The notes under the pieces were generated by a model, which did not search any database, was not told where the DNA came from, and saw only the letters and a program-made list of their open reading frames with translations. Positions 1 through 14,200 of a stretch of 64,000 nucleotides of DNA are shown here, in pieces (positions within the stretch are counted from its first letter, which is position 1; each line of letters starts with the position of its first letter). Source of the stretch: Mycogone perniciosa (lineage: Eukaryota; Ascomycota; Sordariomycetes; Hypocreales; Hypocreaceae); the NCBI GenBank assembly GCA_025331125.1, contig JAOALB010000186.1, positions 17,079 to 81,078 of the forward strand. The letters run 5' to 3'. The position numbers and the translations under genes were made by a program.

Positions 1-2472
1 TTATTTTATAGCTAATTAAAAAGTTTCTTTTAAATATTACTTTCTATTAATTTTAACTTTATTTCTATAAACTTATTAATATTAGACTTTAATATCCCTT
101 AAAGGTACTCTCTGCTATAGCAGTATATAAAGAATTTATAAAAAGCTTAAAGGAATAGTGCTTATACCGCTATAAAACTGCCTTATTTTTATAATACACT
201 TATAAAAGTATTTTTATTAAACTTTAATAGTTAATACACTTTATATTCCTACTTTTATATATTTTCTGCCAGGTCTATTTAAATTAATTTTATATACTAA
301 GTAAATAGGTTTTTATAAAATTAAATAAATAATATTATAGTAAATATTTAAATTTTTATTAAATTAGGTCGCTTATATAGCGCTACTGCTATAGGCTTAT
401 TAAGTATTAATATATTTAGCTTAAAGAGTTATATTAAGTTGCATTAATATAAATATTAATAGTTACCGGCTATAAGTATTATTAAAACTAGTATTAAAGG
501 CTTATTTAATATTATTTATACTTTAATCTTTAATCCTTTATAGTTATTAAATTAATAAATATAATAGTAATTTTACTTTAATATTAATATAAGGTTAATA
601 TATAAGTCCCTTTTTCCCTATTAAAGTATTATCTCTTTTAATATACTTTTAATATAAGTTTAAAACTTAGTTTTCTTTTTAACTTTTTTTTTATCCTCTT
701 TAATATATTATTTTATTTCTTACTAGTAGTATAAAGTATTAACTTTAAGGGTTTGCCTAGGATATTAATATTATATAAAATAATTATTAGGCTAAAGATT
801 ATTAATATAATGCAGGTTTAAAGGCAATAATTTATTAAATAGTATTATAAGTTAAAAGTAACTATTAATATAAGCCAGTTAATATTAAGATTATATTACT
901 ATAGCTATAGTATTCTAAAGATAAAGGGGTTTTAATTTAAGAGATTAATAGTAAAAAATATATATAGCTCTTTATATTCCCTTATTCCTATATTTAAAAT
1001 TATATAATTAATAAGCTATACTATTACTTTACTATCAGCTAAAATAAAGCTCTTTAGTTTAGGCAATTATATTATTAGGATTTAGGACTTTTAGAGAAAA
1101 TACTGGTCTGTAAAGCCTTATATTAAGCAGCTACTATTAATAAAAGTTAATATAGTTACCGATTAATGCGCAAGGAATAATATAGTATAGACAAATAGTA
1201 ATTTACTATCTATAGTATTTAAAATTAATAGTCTATTATTAATAATAATCTATTATATTTATAAAGGTATTAAATTTATAGGCTATTTTAATATTCTATT
1301 ATACTTTTTAATATACTATTATTAAAAAGCTTTACTCTTTTCCCTGCCTTCCTATATTAAAAGTTATATCTTTATAGGCGAGTATATCGCTAAAAGTAAT
1401 TAATCCTTTAATAAAGCCAGTTCTATTAATATAGCGTAAAAATAGGTTTCTATAGTATAATAGGTTATTTCTTTAAGCTAGAAAGTACTAGTATTGCAGG
1501 AATTAAAAAGTAGGAATTTATAATGCCAGTATACCTTTTCCCTAGCTTAAAATATATACCCTGCCTTAAAGCGCTATAGTGCTATTACTTTAATATATTC
1601 CGCGTTTTAAAAAGCTGCCACTATATCCCTATAAGGTTTAAAGTCTTATAGTATTAGCTTTCTGCTTTTCTATACAGTTATTAATTATATATTAGCCGCT
1701 ATAGTAATAGTATAGGTTACAAAGTTATTAGTATTCTTTGCATTATAAGGTAAAGGATATAATATTTAACTATATAAAATTGCCTATATCTTTTTACTTT
1801 AAAGGGTTTAGTTTATTTTAAGGTAAGGCTTATTAAAGAGTATAGTTACTGTTTAGCTTTTTAAACTTACAGTTGCCTTTAAGTTTAGCATAATAGGCCT
1901 GCTCTTCAAAGTTATTATAAACTTTTTAACTAAAAGTTCTTTAAACAGACTAATCGTTTTTATTTATAGGCTTATTACTTTTATTAATAAAGGCAGCAGC
2001 TATCTTTTTAAATACTTTAAAGTAAAAGGCATTAACTTTTTAAGTATTAATTTTACCGGCTTAAACTGCCAGTTTATAAAACTTAATAATAAAGTTCTAG
2101 AACAGTTTATTTACTATATAATAAGTATTAAACTCTTAAGCAGCAGATTGCGAAAGGTTAAAAGTTTTATACTGTAAGTCTAAGAATTTAATAAAAGTCT
2201 TACTACTTCCCTATTTTTATATTATATAATTATCCTTTTTTATTATAATATAGTTAAATACCTTTTATACTAAATTATAAATATTATTATTTAATTAACT
2301 GCTAATATAAAGGATATATTTATAAAGGGTATTAAAGTACTCGGTATTAATTATAATATTATATAGTATAGTAAAACGCTAGTTTATATACTTTTATTAA
2401 TAGGTTTTTATATCTTTATCTTTAGCGTCGAATTTATCTTTAAAGTTATTAGTTTAATACCTAAAAATATTA
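1..2472. repeat. AT-rich RIP-like degraded repeat block
   Basis: This stretch is extremely AT-rich, with TA-rich words and stop codons in all frames and no open frame of 60 codons. Its texture matches the neighbouring identifiable Gypsy element, so it is most likely an older RIP-mutated transposon. I could not assign a family or find termini. The left end is cut by the window. Confidence 0.6.
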
Positions 2473-2477
2473 TTACT

Positions 2478-2649
2478 TATTATGGCATAGGAAGGCAGGT
2501 CAGGGCAAATATCGTTATTGTGCCGTGGAGAGCAAGGAAGCCCTAAGGCTCTACGGAAAGCTATAGCTAGGAACGCGTTAGAGCCTGGTCACGTGACTGG
2601 AGCTTACGTGACAGGGCGTTAATATTGCGTTATAGTCGGTGCTGTAACA
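2478..2649 (-). repeat. 3' LTR of the Gypsy element at 2478-9605
   Basis: This 172-bp LTR is a direct copy of 9434-9605. On the minus strand it begins TGTTAC. It is outside-flanked by TTACT (2473-2477) and inside-flanked by the polypurine tract at about 2650-2665. Confidence 0.85.
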
Positions 2650-5410
2650 GTACCCCCCCTTTTATCTCACTATTCAGCCGCGAATAGCTATATTACTTAT
2701 ATAAATTAAAATTCCCCGTAATTTATCTTAACATTTCTAATATAAAGGTAAATAGGGTGAATTGTATGGTTTTTAGTGTTAGTAATATATAGTTTAGTTA
2801 TAGGCTTCAGTATAGCGTAGTCTTTAATTAGCGCTCTGCAGGCATTAATTTCTTTTTTACTATTTCCTTTTTTTCTTTTTTTATAATTCCTTTTAGTGCC
2901 TATCGCGGTAGGCTTAGCTTTTTTAGGTTTTTTATATAAAAGTCTTATATTACCTTCTCTTAGCCTTACAGGTCCTCGGCTAGTTACTATATAGTAGTAT
3001 AGTATCTTTATTTAATAAAGTAATAGAAACTATTATTATTATAATAATCCAGGAGCGCTTTAAACTCCTACTTCTTTTATACTTTATCTATACTATTTTC
3101 CCTTTTTAATACTCTACTTTAAATATTCTTTAACTTAGCCTTATTAATTATCTTTTACTTAAAGTATAGTAAGGTAGCTATGTTAAGTTATAAAAGAGAG
3201 TTATATAACACTAGGAAGATCTTTATACTTTCCAGCAAACCGACAGCGCAGGCTTATAGGTATACTTTTATTATTATATAAAGTCTTGCCTATTTATTAT
3301 CCAGCTTCTTTATTAGCCAGTTAATCTTTATATTTTATATATCAATAAAGATTTCCTGCTTAATAGTGTAGACTAGTAATGCCTCCCTTTATATATTTGC
3401 GTTTTCTTTATATCTTTTTCTTAAAGCCTTAGCAAGGGCCTTTAATTATATAATAATGCATTTAAATTAATTGGCAATAGCGTTAGCGTAAAAGAACTTT
3501 CTTTTCTTTACTATAGAAAGGTTTAGCGGGCAGGGCTATAAGGGCTCTGTCTTTAAGCAAGGGTTAAAACTATAGCGAAAAACAGCAATATACTAGTAGT
3601 TTTAAATACTATATTATTTATAGTAAATTCAGCTAATAAAAGCTAATAAACCTAATTATTTTAATAGAAATTAATAAAAGCTTACAGGTATTGTTTTACA
3701 CTTATATTAATTCTTTTAGTTTAGCTATTAGTTTTAAAGTAAAAGGCTAATAACTATTTTAATATAACTTTTAATTACTTTAAAAGTTATTTTTAGAATT
3801 TTAATATAAATTATATACTGCAGTTTAATATAATATTATTAAGTATACTATAAAAGCAGTAAATCCTATTAATAAATATATTAGCTAGCTTTTTTATTAA
3901 TAGTAAAGTAATAGGTATAAAGTAATATATTTTAATAAAGCGGTAAACTATTACTAGTAAATAATTATAGGTAGTATTATAGTGGCGGGATTTAGGCAGT
4001 AGTATAATATAGTTAATAAAGATATTTAACTATATATAGAATAAAACTAGCAGTAATTAAAGGAAACCTTATAGTAAAGATTATAAATCTTTTATTTTAA
4101 TATATAGTTTACAGGCTTATATAAATACTTTAGTGTCTTTTAAGATTTATAGCTATTAATATATTTAATTAATAAAGTCTAAGGTTTTAAACCTGCCTAG
4201 GTATCTAGCTAAGCTGCTAAAGTGGTTTTTAAACAGGATTTATATATAAAGCTTATTATTAAAGGGAATAAAAAGCTACTCTTAATAATAGATTCTGCTA
4301 TTTATTACTCAGTAGTTGTTTATTGTAATTTAAAGTTCCCTGCAGAGCTACTTTAACTATTAGTAGATATTAGGGTTTTAAAGTGCAGTTACTATTTTTC
4401 TCGCCATAGTATTTCGTTTATATACTGCTGCAATCAGGTTATTAATTGGTTTATTTTCTGCAAGTATTATTATAGTTATAAAGGCAGCCTTTATAGATAT
4501 TTCTATATTTAATAAAATTTCTTTTTAGAATATTACCTAAGTTTTAAAGCTAAAAGAACTCTATAAAAAGATAATGTATTGCCTATTTTTAATTTAGTTA
4601 TTAAAGGGATCTAATTTCGCAGGCCTATCTTTTACTTTTCTATTTAAAGCGTTAAGCTTTATAGCCTTAAAGCTAGGTTAATAAATAATATAGAAGTTAA
4701 AGCTAGAGAGGAATTTAAACTATTAAACTTATTGTTAATTTAAGGCTTTAATTAAGGTAAAGTATTTAAGGTTTTTATAGTCTATAATAACATTAAATTC
4801 TTATAAGCTTTATAATTCTAGGCGCTACTCCTTTATTGCTTTAATAATAGCTAGGAGTTTTTTATTATAGATTTTATAGTTGCATTCTTAAATGTTATAC
4901 TTTGCAGAAAAGAATACAATAAAGTATAAAATGCCTTTTTCATTATACTATAATAAGATACTACCTAATACTTAGTTAAAGGCATTTATTTTAAGGACTA
5001 TTTGCTTATTATAATTAAAGAGGGCTAAGACTAGGGCTAATTTAAAAGCGCATTTAATTAAATTAAAGGCTTCCTGCTATTTTTCTCTTTAAATATATAG
5101 TTAGTCTTTCTTTAAAAGTTTATTTAATAATACAGCTATTTTAAAGTATCTTTAAATAAAATAGCAATAAAAGTTTATAAAGCTAAAGAACTTTTATAGG
5201 TCTTTTACTCCTTTAAATAATTGCTAGTTTAATATAACTTTAACCTTTTTGGGATTTATCTTTAATCCCTTTAAGGTAATAATTAGGCTAAGGTATTTTA
5301 TTTTTATTGTCTTAAACTTACATTTAGTGATATTAATCTAAAGGCCAGCATCTTAAAGGCAGGCTATTATTTCGCAAATATATTTTTAATATTCCTTTTA
5401 ACTTAAAGAG

Positions 5411-5486
5411 TGTCACATAGTATATAAGGTCACTTATCTATGCAGATTGTATAGAGCTTTACTTTTATAGGATTTGTGGTCTGACA
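5411..5486 (+). repeat. Left LTR of the miniature element
   Basis: This 76-bp repeat starts TGTCACATAG and ends GGTCTGACA. It differs from the right copy at a few positions, mostly transitions. Confidence 0.8.
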
Positions 5487-5749
5487 GTTATAAGCCCGGT
5501 ATCGTTTCGCGCAAAATTATCCGATATAGCTCCAGGTTGCAAGTTTGACTCTGTTTAGAGGAGTTAAAAGACACTAAAATAATCCTAGATCTAGCTAGAT
5601 CTAGGCAAAGACCTAGTTTAACCAGATCTAGGCACTGCAGCCATAGTAATTGAAAAGGTTAGCAGAAAAAGTCCTCTGCGCCCTGCCTTTAATATATAGG
5701 ATTACAGGGAATTTAGGCGCTCTATTAGGACTATCGCACCTGGGGGGTG

Positions 5750-5825
5750 TGTTATATAGCATATAAGGTCACTTATCTATGCAGATTGTGTAGAGCTTTA
5801 CTTTTGCAGGATTTGTGGTCTGACA
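5750..5825 (+). repeat. Right LTR of the miniature element
   Basis: This 76-bp repeat starts TGTTATATAG and ends GGTCTGACA. It is followed directly by the AAGAG target duplication. Confidence 0.8.
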
Positions 5826-8800
5826 AAGAGTATATAAAGATATTATTAAAGTATACTGTATAGGTGCAGTTAAAGGGGTTATAAAGAGCGTGGTTAATAT
5901 AGTGTTAAAATATAGCAGGCGCGTTATAAAGGCCGAAAGGTATAACTAATATCTTAAAAAGGCTAAACCTTATAATAAATACTGTTTTCTATATATCTCT
6001 TTTAGCGATATAGAGGTTATTAAACGCGGCGATAATATTAAGTTTTATATATACCTTTATATAGCTTAAAGCGTTAAAGGTTTCCTAGATTAATAGTAAT
6101 AGGTATTGATTTTTAATAGTAATATTATTTAACCTTTAATAGTTTTAATAGATATAAACGCTGCCTTTTGGTTTTGCGGCTAAAAGGAGGGGAGTAGCGC
6201 ATTATACTTGCAATTTACAGATAAATCCTTTTACTAAATTATTATTTAACCATTTTTTTATTACCTGCAGTTTATTAAGTAAAAATAGCCTATTCTTTTA
6301 ATATAAAAGGTCTTTTCCTAGCAATATTTTAATCTTATAGTCCTAGGCCTATTATAAAGGAAGTTTATTTACTGTCTTTAGCAGGAAGGTGTTATATAGG
6401 TTATATAACTAGGATAGCAGTTTCTTTAAAATATTTAATTTACTAAGCTTAGGTTTTCCTGCTATAAATTTCTCTATATTAGCAGCTATAATCTTTTTTA
6501 ATTATACTAGGGAATAACATTTATTAATAAAGTTATATATATTTTTCGGTAATATTATTTTTGCTTTAATATAGTCTCCCTGTCCTGTAAGTATTTATCG
6601 GAAAAATTTATCTAAGAGTTTTAGTAGGCTAATAGGCGCTAATTCCCTAGTCTTAATAGCTTAGTTAATCTTTTCTTAAGTTACTTTTATTGCGCGGATA
6701 TATAGTTAACGATAAAAAGTAATAAAGTTTATAGCTGCTATTATCTATATATCCGCTATATCTAAATATACTTTTTAATCCTAGGGTTTAGTTTAGTTTT
6801 GCAGAAGCGGTATATTAAAAAGTAATAGTAGTAGCTTTAATAGGGGTTTTCCTTTTTATTATTAACTGCAGATTATAAAAGTAGGCAGCAGCTTTATATA
6901 TATTTAGTTTGGGATTATCTATACCTATATTTCCTTATTATTAATTCTGCTGCACTTATAGGTTATATAGTAATCTTAGTTTAATGTTAGGGTTTATAGA
7001 ATGCGCAGTTTATAAGCTCCCTTTCCAGTTAAATTGCAGTCTTCCTCCTCCTAAGTATTCTTAATTAACGGTTATTGGTATAGTATAGTTCTTTATTTAA
7101 TTAAGTTAAGCTTTGCTTTATTTAGGGTATTTTTAACTATTAGTTGCTGGTAATATATATTCCCTATATTGGCTTTAATAAAGTTATTTTTTATCTTAAC
7201 TGCTATTAAGACTTATATAAGGCTAGCTATATTCTTTAAAAGGTAATAATTATAATAGTAATAGGATTTAAAAGTAACAGTTAATTCTTTCTAGTTAATA
7301 TTAAGGTTATATTTTCTTAGCTATAAAAGGCTAAGGATAATAGGTATATTATTAGGGATATTTATAATAAAAAAGAGGCAAAGTTCTTTATAAAGGCTAA
7401 TTATAGTTTATATAATAAAGAAGTTTAAAATTTTATTAGCTATACTTTTATTAATAAAAAGGAGGTTTCTGGTAAATAGCAGTTATTAAGTAGTAATACT
7501 AAATTGCTTAATAAAGGCATAGCTAATAAAAGCCTAAAGTATATAGCCGCTGTCTATTAAAGCTTTTATATTAATATAAATATTATATATAAAAGATAGT
7601 ATAATTTATACTAAAAGGGATTTACTGTCTATTAATTTAAATTTAAAGGGCTTTTAATTAAAAAGGCAGCAGTAAATTTATTTTAAAATAATAGTATTAT
7701 TTATAGTTAACCTTTACTTGCAACTTTTAATAAAAGTTAATCTTTTTTTTAGTTTATAAATTAAGTTTAGGTTTTTAATAGGTATAGTTAGCTAAACTGG
7801 GGTAGGTTAAAAGTTAATAAAGCAGCGCTACTATTATTATCTTTATTAATATTTAAGGAGGGTATATTATTTAAAGCCTAGATTTATAGGTTAACTAGGT
7901 ATTGCGGGTAGTATTAATATACTATTAAGGTTTAGTTATTATACTTTACTAAGCTGTTTTACTGCTAGCTTTAAAGTATTGCTAGGTTAAAGCATAGCTA
8001 GTATAGCTAGATTTAGTGATTTTAGTTTTATGCCTGGTATAGATTTCCTTAGCGTATATTAGCCTGCTTTTTTTTATTATATTTATTAAAGCTATAACCT
8101 GCTTTTTTATAGTAAAAGTATAGTCTTTTAGCGATATATTCCTCGCGAGAGACTTAAAGGCGAGGTGGTATAGTATATATAGTATCCAGCTATATTAGGT
8201 CGCTAGTTAGCGTTAAGGCAGCGGCTTAATTGTTTACTTAATTATTTACTTGGTTATTTTGCTGGCGTTAATAATGTTGCTGCTGTTGTTAATAGCTTTA
8301 TTAACACTGGCCTATTTAGGCAGCGCAGAGGGCATTATAGTGGGCGCCTTTTTAAAGCCTGTTATAAATAGTTTAGTAGAGTTAGTATTATTTAATAAAG
8401 TTAAACTTATTTAGCGTAATTACTTAGGTCTTTATAGTATCGGCAAGTTCCTGAGAGACCTTTATCTTTAAGGCCTTTACTATCTGCTTAGCAGTTTTAC
8501 TATATTTACTACCTAGTATAAATAACTCTGCTATTAAGTTCTAAAAAGGCTTATTTAGTATATATAGGTTATTAAAGGACTATAATGCCTTTTAGGATAG
8601 GTTAATCGTTTTATATTGCTTATTAAGATCAGTAAAAAGTATTATATTAGTCTTTTAATACTATTAGGCGGGGTTATTAAGATTCTTAATAATAATGTTA
8701 AAGTTTCTTTATTACAGTTAATATATATCTCCCTTTAAAAGGCCTATAATATATAAAATCTTTTTAAGTTTAATTAAAAAGATTAATTAGTTACCTGTAA

Positions 8801-9433
8801 AGGTAATATTAATTTAAGAGCGCTAGTTAATATATTTTTATTAGTATTTAGTAATATTTTTCTGCTTACTACTAAATTACTTAAAGTCTTTAATTTAATA
8901 GCGGCTAAATAGGTTATTATTTTTAAAGTTTAGCAGTAAAGTTATATTTAAAGCTTTAACCTAAACTTTAATTTATACTTTAAGGTTTTGGTTTTTAGCT
9001 GCTTATTCTGAGATTTCCTACTTAAAGGTTTACTTTTATTTTTCCTATTAAGCTAGGCTTTTATTTATTGCTTAATGAAAGAGACAGAACTAATAATGAA
9101 AGTTGTTATCTTTAATAATTGCGTTTATTAGATGTATATAATCGCTATTAACGCTGGATTTTTACAGGGTTTTGAGGAGAAAAAGGAAAGGCGCTAGCTT
9201 TATAGCGAGGACTATAGTCTATTAGGCCAGGTTAGGTTATAGGGCGAGGTTTAGGGCATCTATATTTATCTCGCTTATAATTAATTTCCTATAGGTATAG
9301 GGCTTAAGGGGCAAGGGCTAGGCTATAGAGGCATTATTATAGGTTCGGGAATAAAGGGGGAATTTAAGGAAGTTTATAATTGGTTAAGTATATACCTTGC
9401 GATAGCGCAGCCGAGTTAAGGGATAGCATAAAC

Positions 9434-9605
9434 TATTACAGTACAGGAAGGCAGGTTAAGGCAAATATTATTGTTATACTATAGAGAGTAAGGAAGCCCT
9501 AAGGCTTTACGGAAAGCTATAGCTAGGAACGCGTTGGGGCCTAGTTATATAACTGGAGCTTACATGACAGGGCATCAATATCGCGTTATAGTTAATGCCG
9601 TAACA
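9434..9605 (-). repeat. 5' LTR of the Gypsy element at 2478-9605
   Basis: This 172-bp LTR is the direct counterpart of 2478-2649 and is flanked outside by TTACT (9606-9610). The adjoining internal sequence contains GCATAAACTATTACAG, which recurs at about 10167-10182 beside a related LTR. Confidence 0.85.
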
Positions 9606-9610
9606 TTACT

Positions 9611-10345
9611 TTTAGCTTTAATAAACTTATTAATTATATTACTTTAACTTTAGACTTTATATTAGGTAAGCTTTAAGTTTTTAATAATAATAGTATTTTT
9701 AGCCTCTTTTTATTTTAAGGCTATATTAAAGTTATACTTTTAATTCTAGAAATAGTTAAAGATAATATTAAAGAACTATTTAAGTTTTAATATTTAAAGC
9801 TATAAAGTTAAGTTATAATTATTATTATCAGCTTTTAAGATAATATAAATATAAAGCTAGTCGCAGAAGTAATTGGTAAGCCTTGCTTTTTAATTAAGGT
9901 CCCCCTTTACGCCTTTTATTCTCACTTTAATATTTTTAGGTTAAATGCAGGCTAAGGAATTAAGTATAGGCTAAAGAGTTAGGCTAGGGTATATTCTTTA
10001 CTGCAGGGATATAGGCTTTTAGGCTTAAAATCTTACTATAATTAGGGATTAGTGAATTTCCTGTAAAACGTAAAGCTCTTTATAGTATTGCGACTAGGCT
10101 ATCAGCGACTTTGTTAATTCTTTTTAGGTAAGGTTAAAGGCTAGGGGTAATAGCGCAGTTGTTATAGGAAGGCATAAACTATTACAGTATATAGAATAGC
10201 GGGTTAAAGTGATATTTTTATTATGCCTTAAATAAGGCAAGAAGCTATAAAAATGTGGTTTGGAGGTATAAGACCAAGCCATTACGTAAAGACGCATATA
10301 ATACTGATAAGTTATTAGAGGGCAGGTTTAGTGCCATAACAATAA
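9611..10345 (-). mobile_element. Truncated relative of the left Gypsy element with a divergent LTR
   Basis: The stretch is AT-rich with no ORFs. At about 10167-10182 it repeats GCATAAACTATTACAG, the internal edge of the 5' LTR of the neighbouring element. About 160 bp of moderately preserved sequence follow, ending near CCATAACA. I read this as the 5' end of a second, truncated minus-strand element of a related family. Boundaries are approximate. Confidence 0.45.
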
Positions 10346-10877
10346 CTATATCTTCTATTATAGGAAGATTAGTAAAGTATAGCGATAAAGATTAGCCCCT
10401 TTAATCTAAAAACTAACCTTTTATTTACTAGGGACTAGCTATAACTATTTCCTTTAAATAGCGCAGGCCTTTAGCTTCTTTACTAAAATATACTTGCACT
10501 ATTAAGAAGCCCGATTAACTGCAATATAAATTATAACACTAATTATTTAATTCTTTCCTTTATCTCTCTTTTATTCTATAAAGGATTTTACTTATAGCCT
10601 AATACTAAGCCTCCTTTTAATTAGTAAGGGCTAACCCCCCGCTATAGCTGACTATAGTTACCTAATACATTACGCGAAATTCGCGCGACTCCTTAACCTG
10701 CTAATAGGAGAAGAGCTAGAAGACTATGCCCTTTAAGGCAATAAAATGCTATATAAAGGGAATTTATATATTTATTAGTAATACTATAGCTAGTCCTAGT
10801 ATAGTATATCCTTTTACCTTACTGGGATTAGTGGCCTTTGCTATAGGACGTTAATAGTATATTAATTAATCAATTAA
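10346..10877. other. AT-rich intergenic or degraded repeat sequence
   Basis: No gene, no ORF and no recognisable element end were found here. Confidence 0.4.
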
Positions 10878-11255
10878 TTAATAGCTATTGTGAAAAATCT
10901 AATTAAAATGGTTTCCTGTTTATATGGCCGTAAATCGATTTGGATAATTTCCTATATAAATGAATTTTGCGGAAAATAGGAATAAGGCCATAAACCTAAT
11001 TCTGCTACTGTATTCCTATTATTTAGTTAAAGGACTATTATAAAAGATAAAGCTATTGTTTATACAATTACTTTTATACTGGCTATATATACACTAGATA
11101 TTCTATAGCTTTTAGCTATTAGATTATTTACAATTCAATTATTTATCTATTATTAGCCCAATTAAACTCTTAGTCGTTTCCTTATTACTGCATTATATAC
11201 AGCTTCCTAGAAGCCATATATAAATAAGGTTTAGTATAACCTTGTTATTTTAACA
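10878..11255 (+). repeat. Solo-LTR-like repeat, left copy
   Basis: This roughly 370-bp sequence is repeated in direct orientation at 54805-55183 with transition-type differences. It has a near-LTR plan (TGTG at 10889, TTTTAACA ending at 11255). No internal retrotransposon region is attached that I can identify, so it looks like a solo LTR. Both copies are preceded by AATAGCTA, so the true left end may be a few bases further out than the TG. Confidence 0.6.
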
Positions 11256-14200
11256 ATTATTATATATAAAAGCTTTTTTTTCTGCCTAATAAAGTTAATA
11301 TAGTTTAGCTTTCTTTTTTTAAAGTAACTATAAGTAATTTATAGTTATAAATATAATAAAGTTACCTATTACTCTCCTATCTATTAATATATATAATAAA
11401 TATCCTATAACTATTATTTTTAATTTAAAATATAGTAAATATTTATTATTACTTTTATTATTAAATATTTCGAAAAATATAATTTATTAATTATTACTTT
11501 ATAGCCTTTTTATAAATAATATTAATTATTTTTTAATTTTCTTTTTATATGAATTTTATAGTTAATTAAAGTCTTTTAAAGTAAATAATAGCTTTTTTTA
11601 TTATAAGCAGTTCCTTTATAAGTAATAAAGTTAAATTAGTTTTTATATAACTCTTTTATAATTTAAGTAACTTTTTTATCTTTTAAAGTAAGTTTATTTT
11701 TTATATACCTTTATATTTATTACTTTTAAAGTTTCTTTTATAAATAAAAATATATTTATTCTTTTAATACTATATATAATTTAATAATAAATATAAAGTA
11801 TTATTAATTTATTATATATACTAATTTCTTAATTTATTTTATTTATATATAATATACTTTAAGCTATTATACTTTAAATAGTATTATTAATTATATATAA
11901 ACTTTTTATTATAGCAGAAATATTACTTTATTAATTTCTTTTAGCAGTAAATATAATATCTTTTAGCTTTATATCCTTTAAGTCGTTATAATTAATAATA
12001 TTTTTTTAAGGTTTTAGTATTTCATTTAATAATAATAATTTTAAGGTTTTAATATTATATAGTTATTATTTATTCTTTAAAAGTATTATAATCTTATACC
12101 TATTTTATAATATAAAATAAAATTTTAACTGGAAATATATTATAGTTTACTTGCTTTTAAAAGTATATTATATATTTATATATAATATAAATAACTTACA
12201 ATATAATATAGTATTATTATAAATAAAGTTATTTATAATATAGTCTTTTTATTTATAAATATATATAGATTCTGCTTATATAGCTAAAGCAGTTAAAATT
12301 ACCTTAATAGCTATTTTATTATTAGCTTTATTTTATATATAAAGCTATTTATATAAGCGTAAATATATTTTATTTTATTATATATTTATATTAACTCTTT
12401 TAATTATATAAACATAATATTTATCGAAATTATTTTTAAAGTTATTATATATTAATAGTATATTTTCTAGTTTTAAAGCTATAATATTATATAATAATAG
12501 TTTATATTATAAAGGGTTATTTTTATCTTTATTATTAAAGTTATTATTATTAATTTATTCTTTATTGCCTATAGTAATTTAATTAAAATATTAATAATTA
12601 ATTATAATGACTATTTATTTAATTAAAATACTATTATGTTGATTTAATTTTATATAATTAAAATTTAAGTTTTATTTTATTAAATTATTTAAATATAGTA
12701 AATATTTATTTACTTTCTTTTCTTTAATTATATTTTTAAAAATTAAAGATTTAACTTTTAATTAATATCCTTTTTAATGTATTATAAATATTTCTTTAAG
12801 TTATTTTAAATACCATTTACCTTTATCTTTACTAGATTTATATATAAAGCAGCTATTATTATAGTATATAATTTAGTTAAATAATATATAATTTATAGTT
12901 TTTAAAATTATATTGACCTTTTATTCAAATCTTAATATAGGCTTTTAAAGTCTATTAATTTCTAACTTTTATACAGCTTTATAGTCTTTTAAAATATATT
13001 TTAATTTATTATAATTATAATAAATAACCTTTACTTTTCCTTTTTAAATAGTATTAAAACTTATTTAATTAAATCTTTTATTATTAAAGTTAATAATATA
13101 TTTTTATTACTTTTTACTTTAATCCAGATATCTTTAATATTTATAAATTTATTTAAATTATTATTATCTTTTTTTAATATTTAAATAAAGTTTATAAAGC
13201 AAATTATTTATATTTATATATTCTTTAATAAATTTAATAATACCTTTATTATAAGAAAACTTATAAGCTTCTTTTTTAACTTTTAGCTTAAATTTATTAT
13301 AAAAGCATTTAATAAAAGCAGAGGTTTTTTATTTAACTTTAAAAGTATAGTTTTTACAATATATAATATAATTAAAGTATTTTCCTTTTTAACTTAAATT
13401 TATGAATTTATTCTTTATAGTACTTTTTTATTAATATTATTAAAAATATTCTTTAATTTCTTTTTGAATTAATTATAATTAATAAATATAAACTATATTT
13501 ATTAATTAACTTTAATTTTATTATTAAAGAAATCCTTTTAAATAGGTTTAAACTATTTTAAGGCGTTTCCTTTAAATTACTTAGCAGTTAAAAAGACTTT
13601 ATTAGGCTTTATATTAAGGCTTATTAAAAAGTAAATAAAATAGTTATATAGTTAAGTAAAAAACAGTTAAAGTGCTATAATACTTGTATTAAAAGGCTTA
13701 AAAGGCTATATTTTAAGTAACTCTTTTAAACCCCTTCAAGGTTAATTCCCTTTAAGGTTTAATATATAGCTTAAAGTAAATATAGGTAATATTTAATTCT
13801 ATAAATTTATCATAATTATTTACTATTAATAAATTATTTAATGAAGCTTAATATTTTCAGTAATTAAATATTAATAGTATTACTTTTATTTTATATAGTT
13901 AACTTTTATATATTAAAAGGCTTCCTTTATATAAATATATAGTTATTTTATTTTATTAACTTTATCTTTATCTTTACTTTTATTTATATTATTATTTCTA
14001 TTATTATCCTGCCTTTAATAAAAAGGTAAAATAGAGGGTAAAGTATTAAAAAAGGATATTATAGTGGATATATTTACAGTATTATTTAAAATCTTTAATA
14101 GCCTTTTAAATAAAAGTTATTTATATATAACAATCTAGGTTAATTTTTAATAGTTAACCGAGGTTTATAGGTTTATATTAATAAAAAGGTTAAAGATAAA

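Larger units (their letters stand above)
5411..5825 (+). mobile_element. Miniature LTR element (TRIM-like), nested insertion
   Basis: This 415-bp element has two 76-bp terminal direct repeats (5411-5486 and 5750-5825), each beginning TGT and ending TGACA. It is flanked by a perfect 5-bp duplication AAGAG (5406-5410 and 5826-5830). A G-rich tract (GGGGGGTG at 5742-5749) immediately precedes the right repeat, like a polypurine tract, which suggests plus orientation. The roughly 263-bp interior codes for nothing visible and includes a palindromic run of AGATCTAG words. Its GC content is clearly higher than the surrounding decayed Gypsy sequence, so it inserted later. It matches the plan of terminal-repeat retrotransposons in miniature; I saw no TGG-type primer binding site. 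Confidence 0.8.
2478..9605 (-). mobile_element. Degraded Ty3/Gypsy LTR retrotransposon, minus strand
   Basis: This is a complete but dead LTR element. Two 172-bp direct repeats bound it (2478-2649 and 9434-9605), differing mostly by transitions, with a 5-bp target duplication TTACT at 2473-2477 and 9606-9610. On the minus strand a purine run (AAAAGGGGGGG) lies just upstream of the LTR at 2478-2649, which is therefore the 3' LTR. Read on the minus strand, about 4960-4740 resembles Gypsy RNase H (FFSAKYN, ECNY, then KLLAIIKA) with stops where Trp or Gln are expected. The C-to-T/G-to-A decay and lack of ORFs fit RIP. A miniature LTR element has inserted at 5411. Confidence 0.85.
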
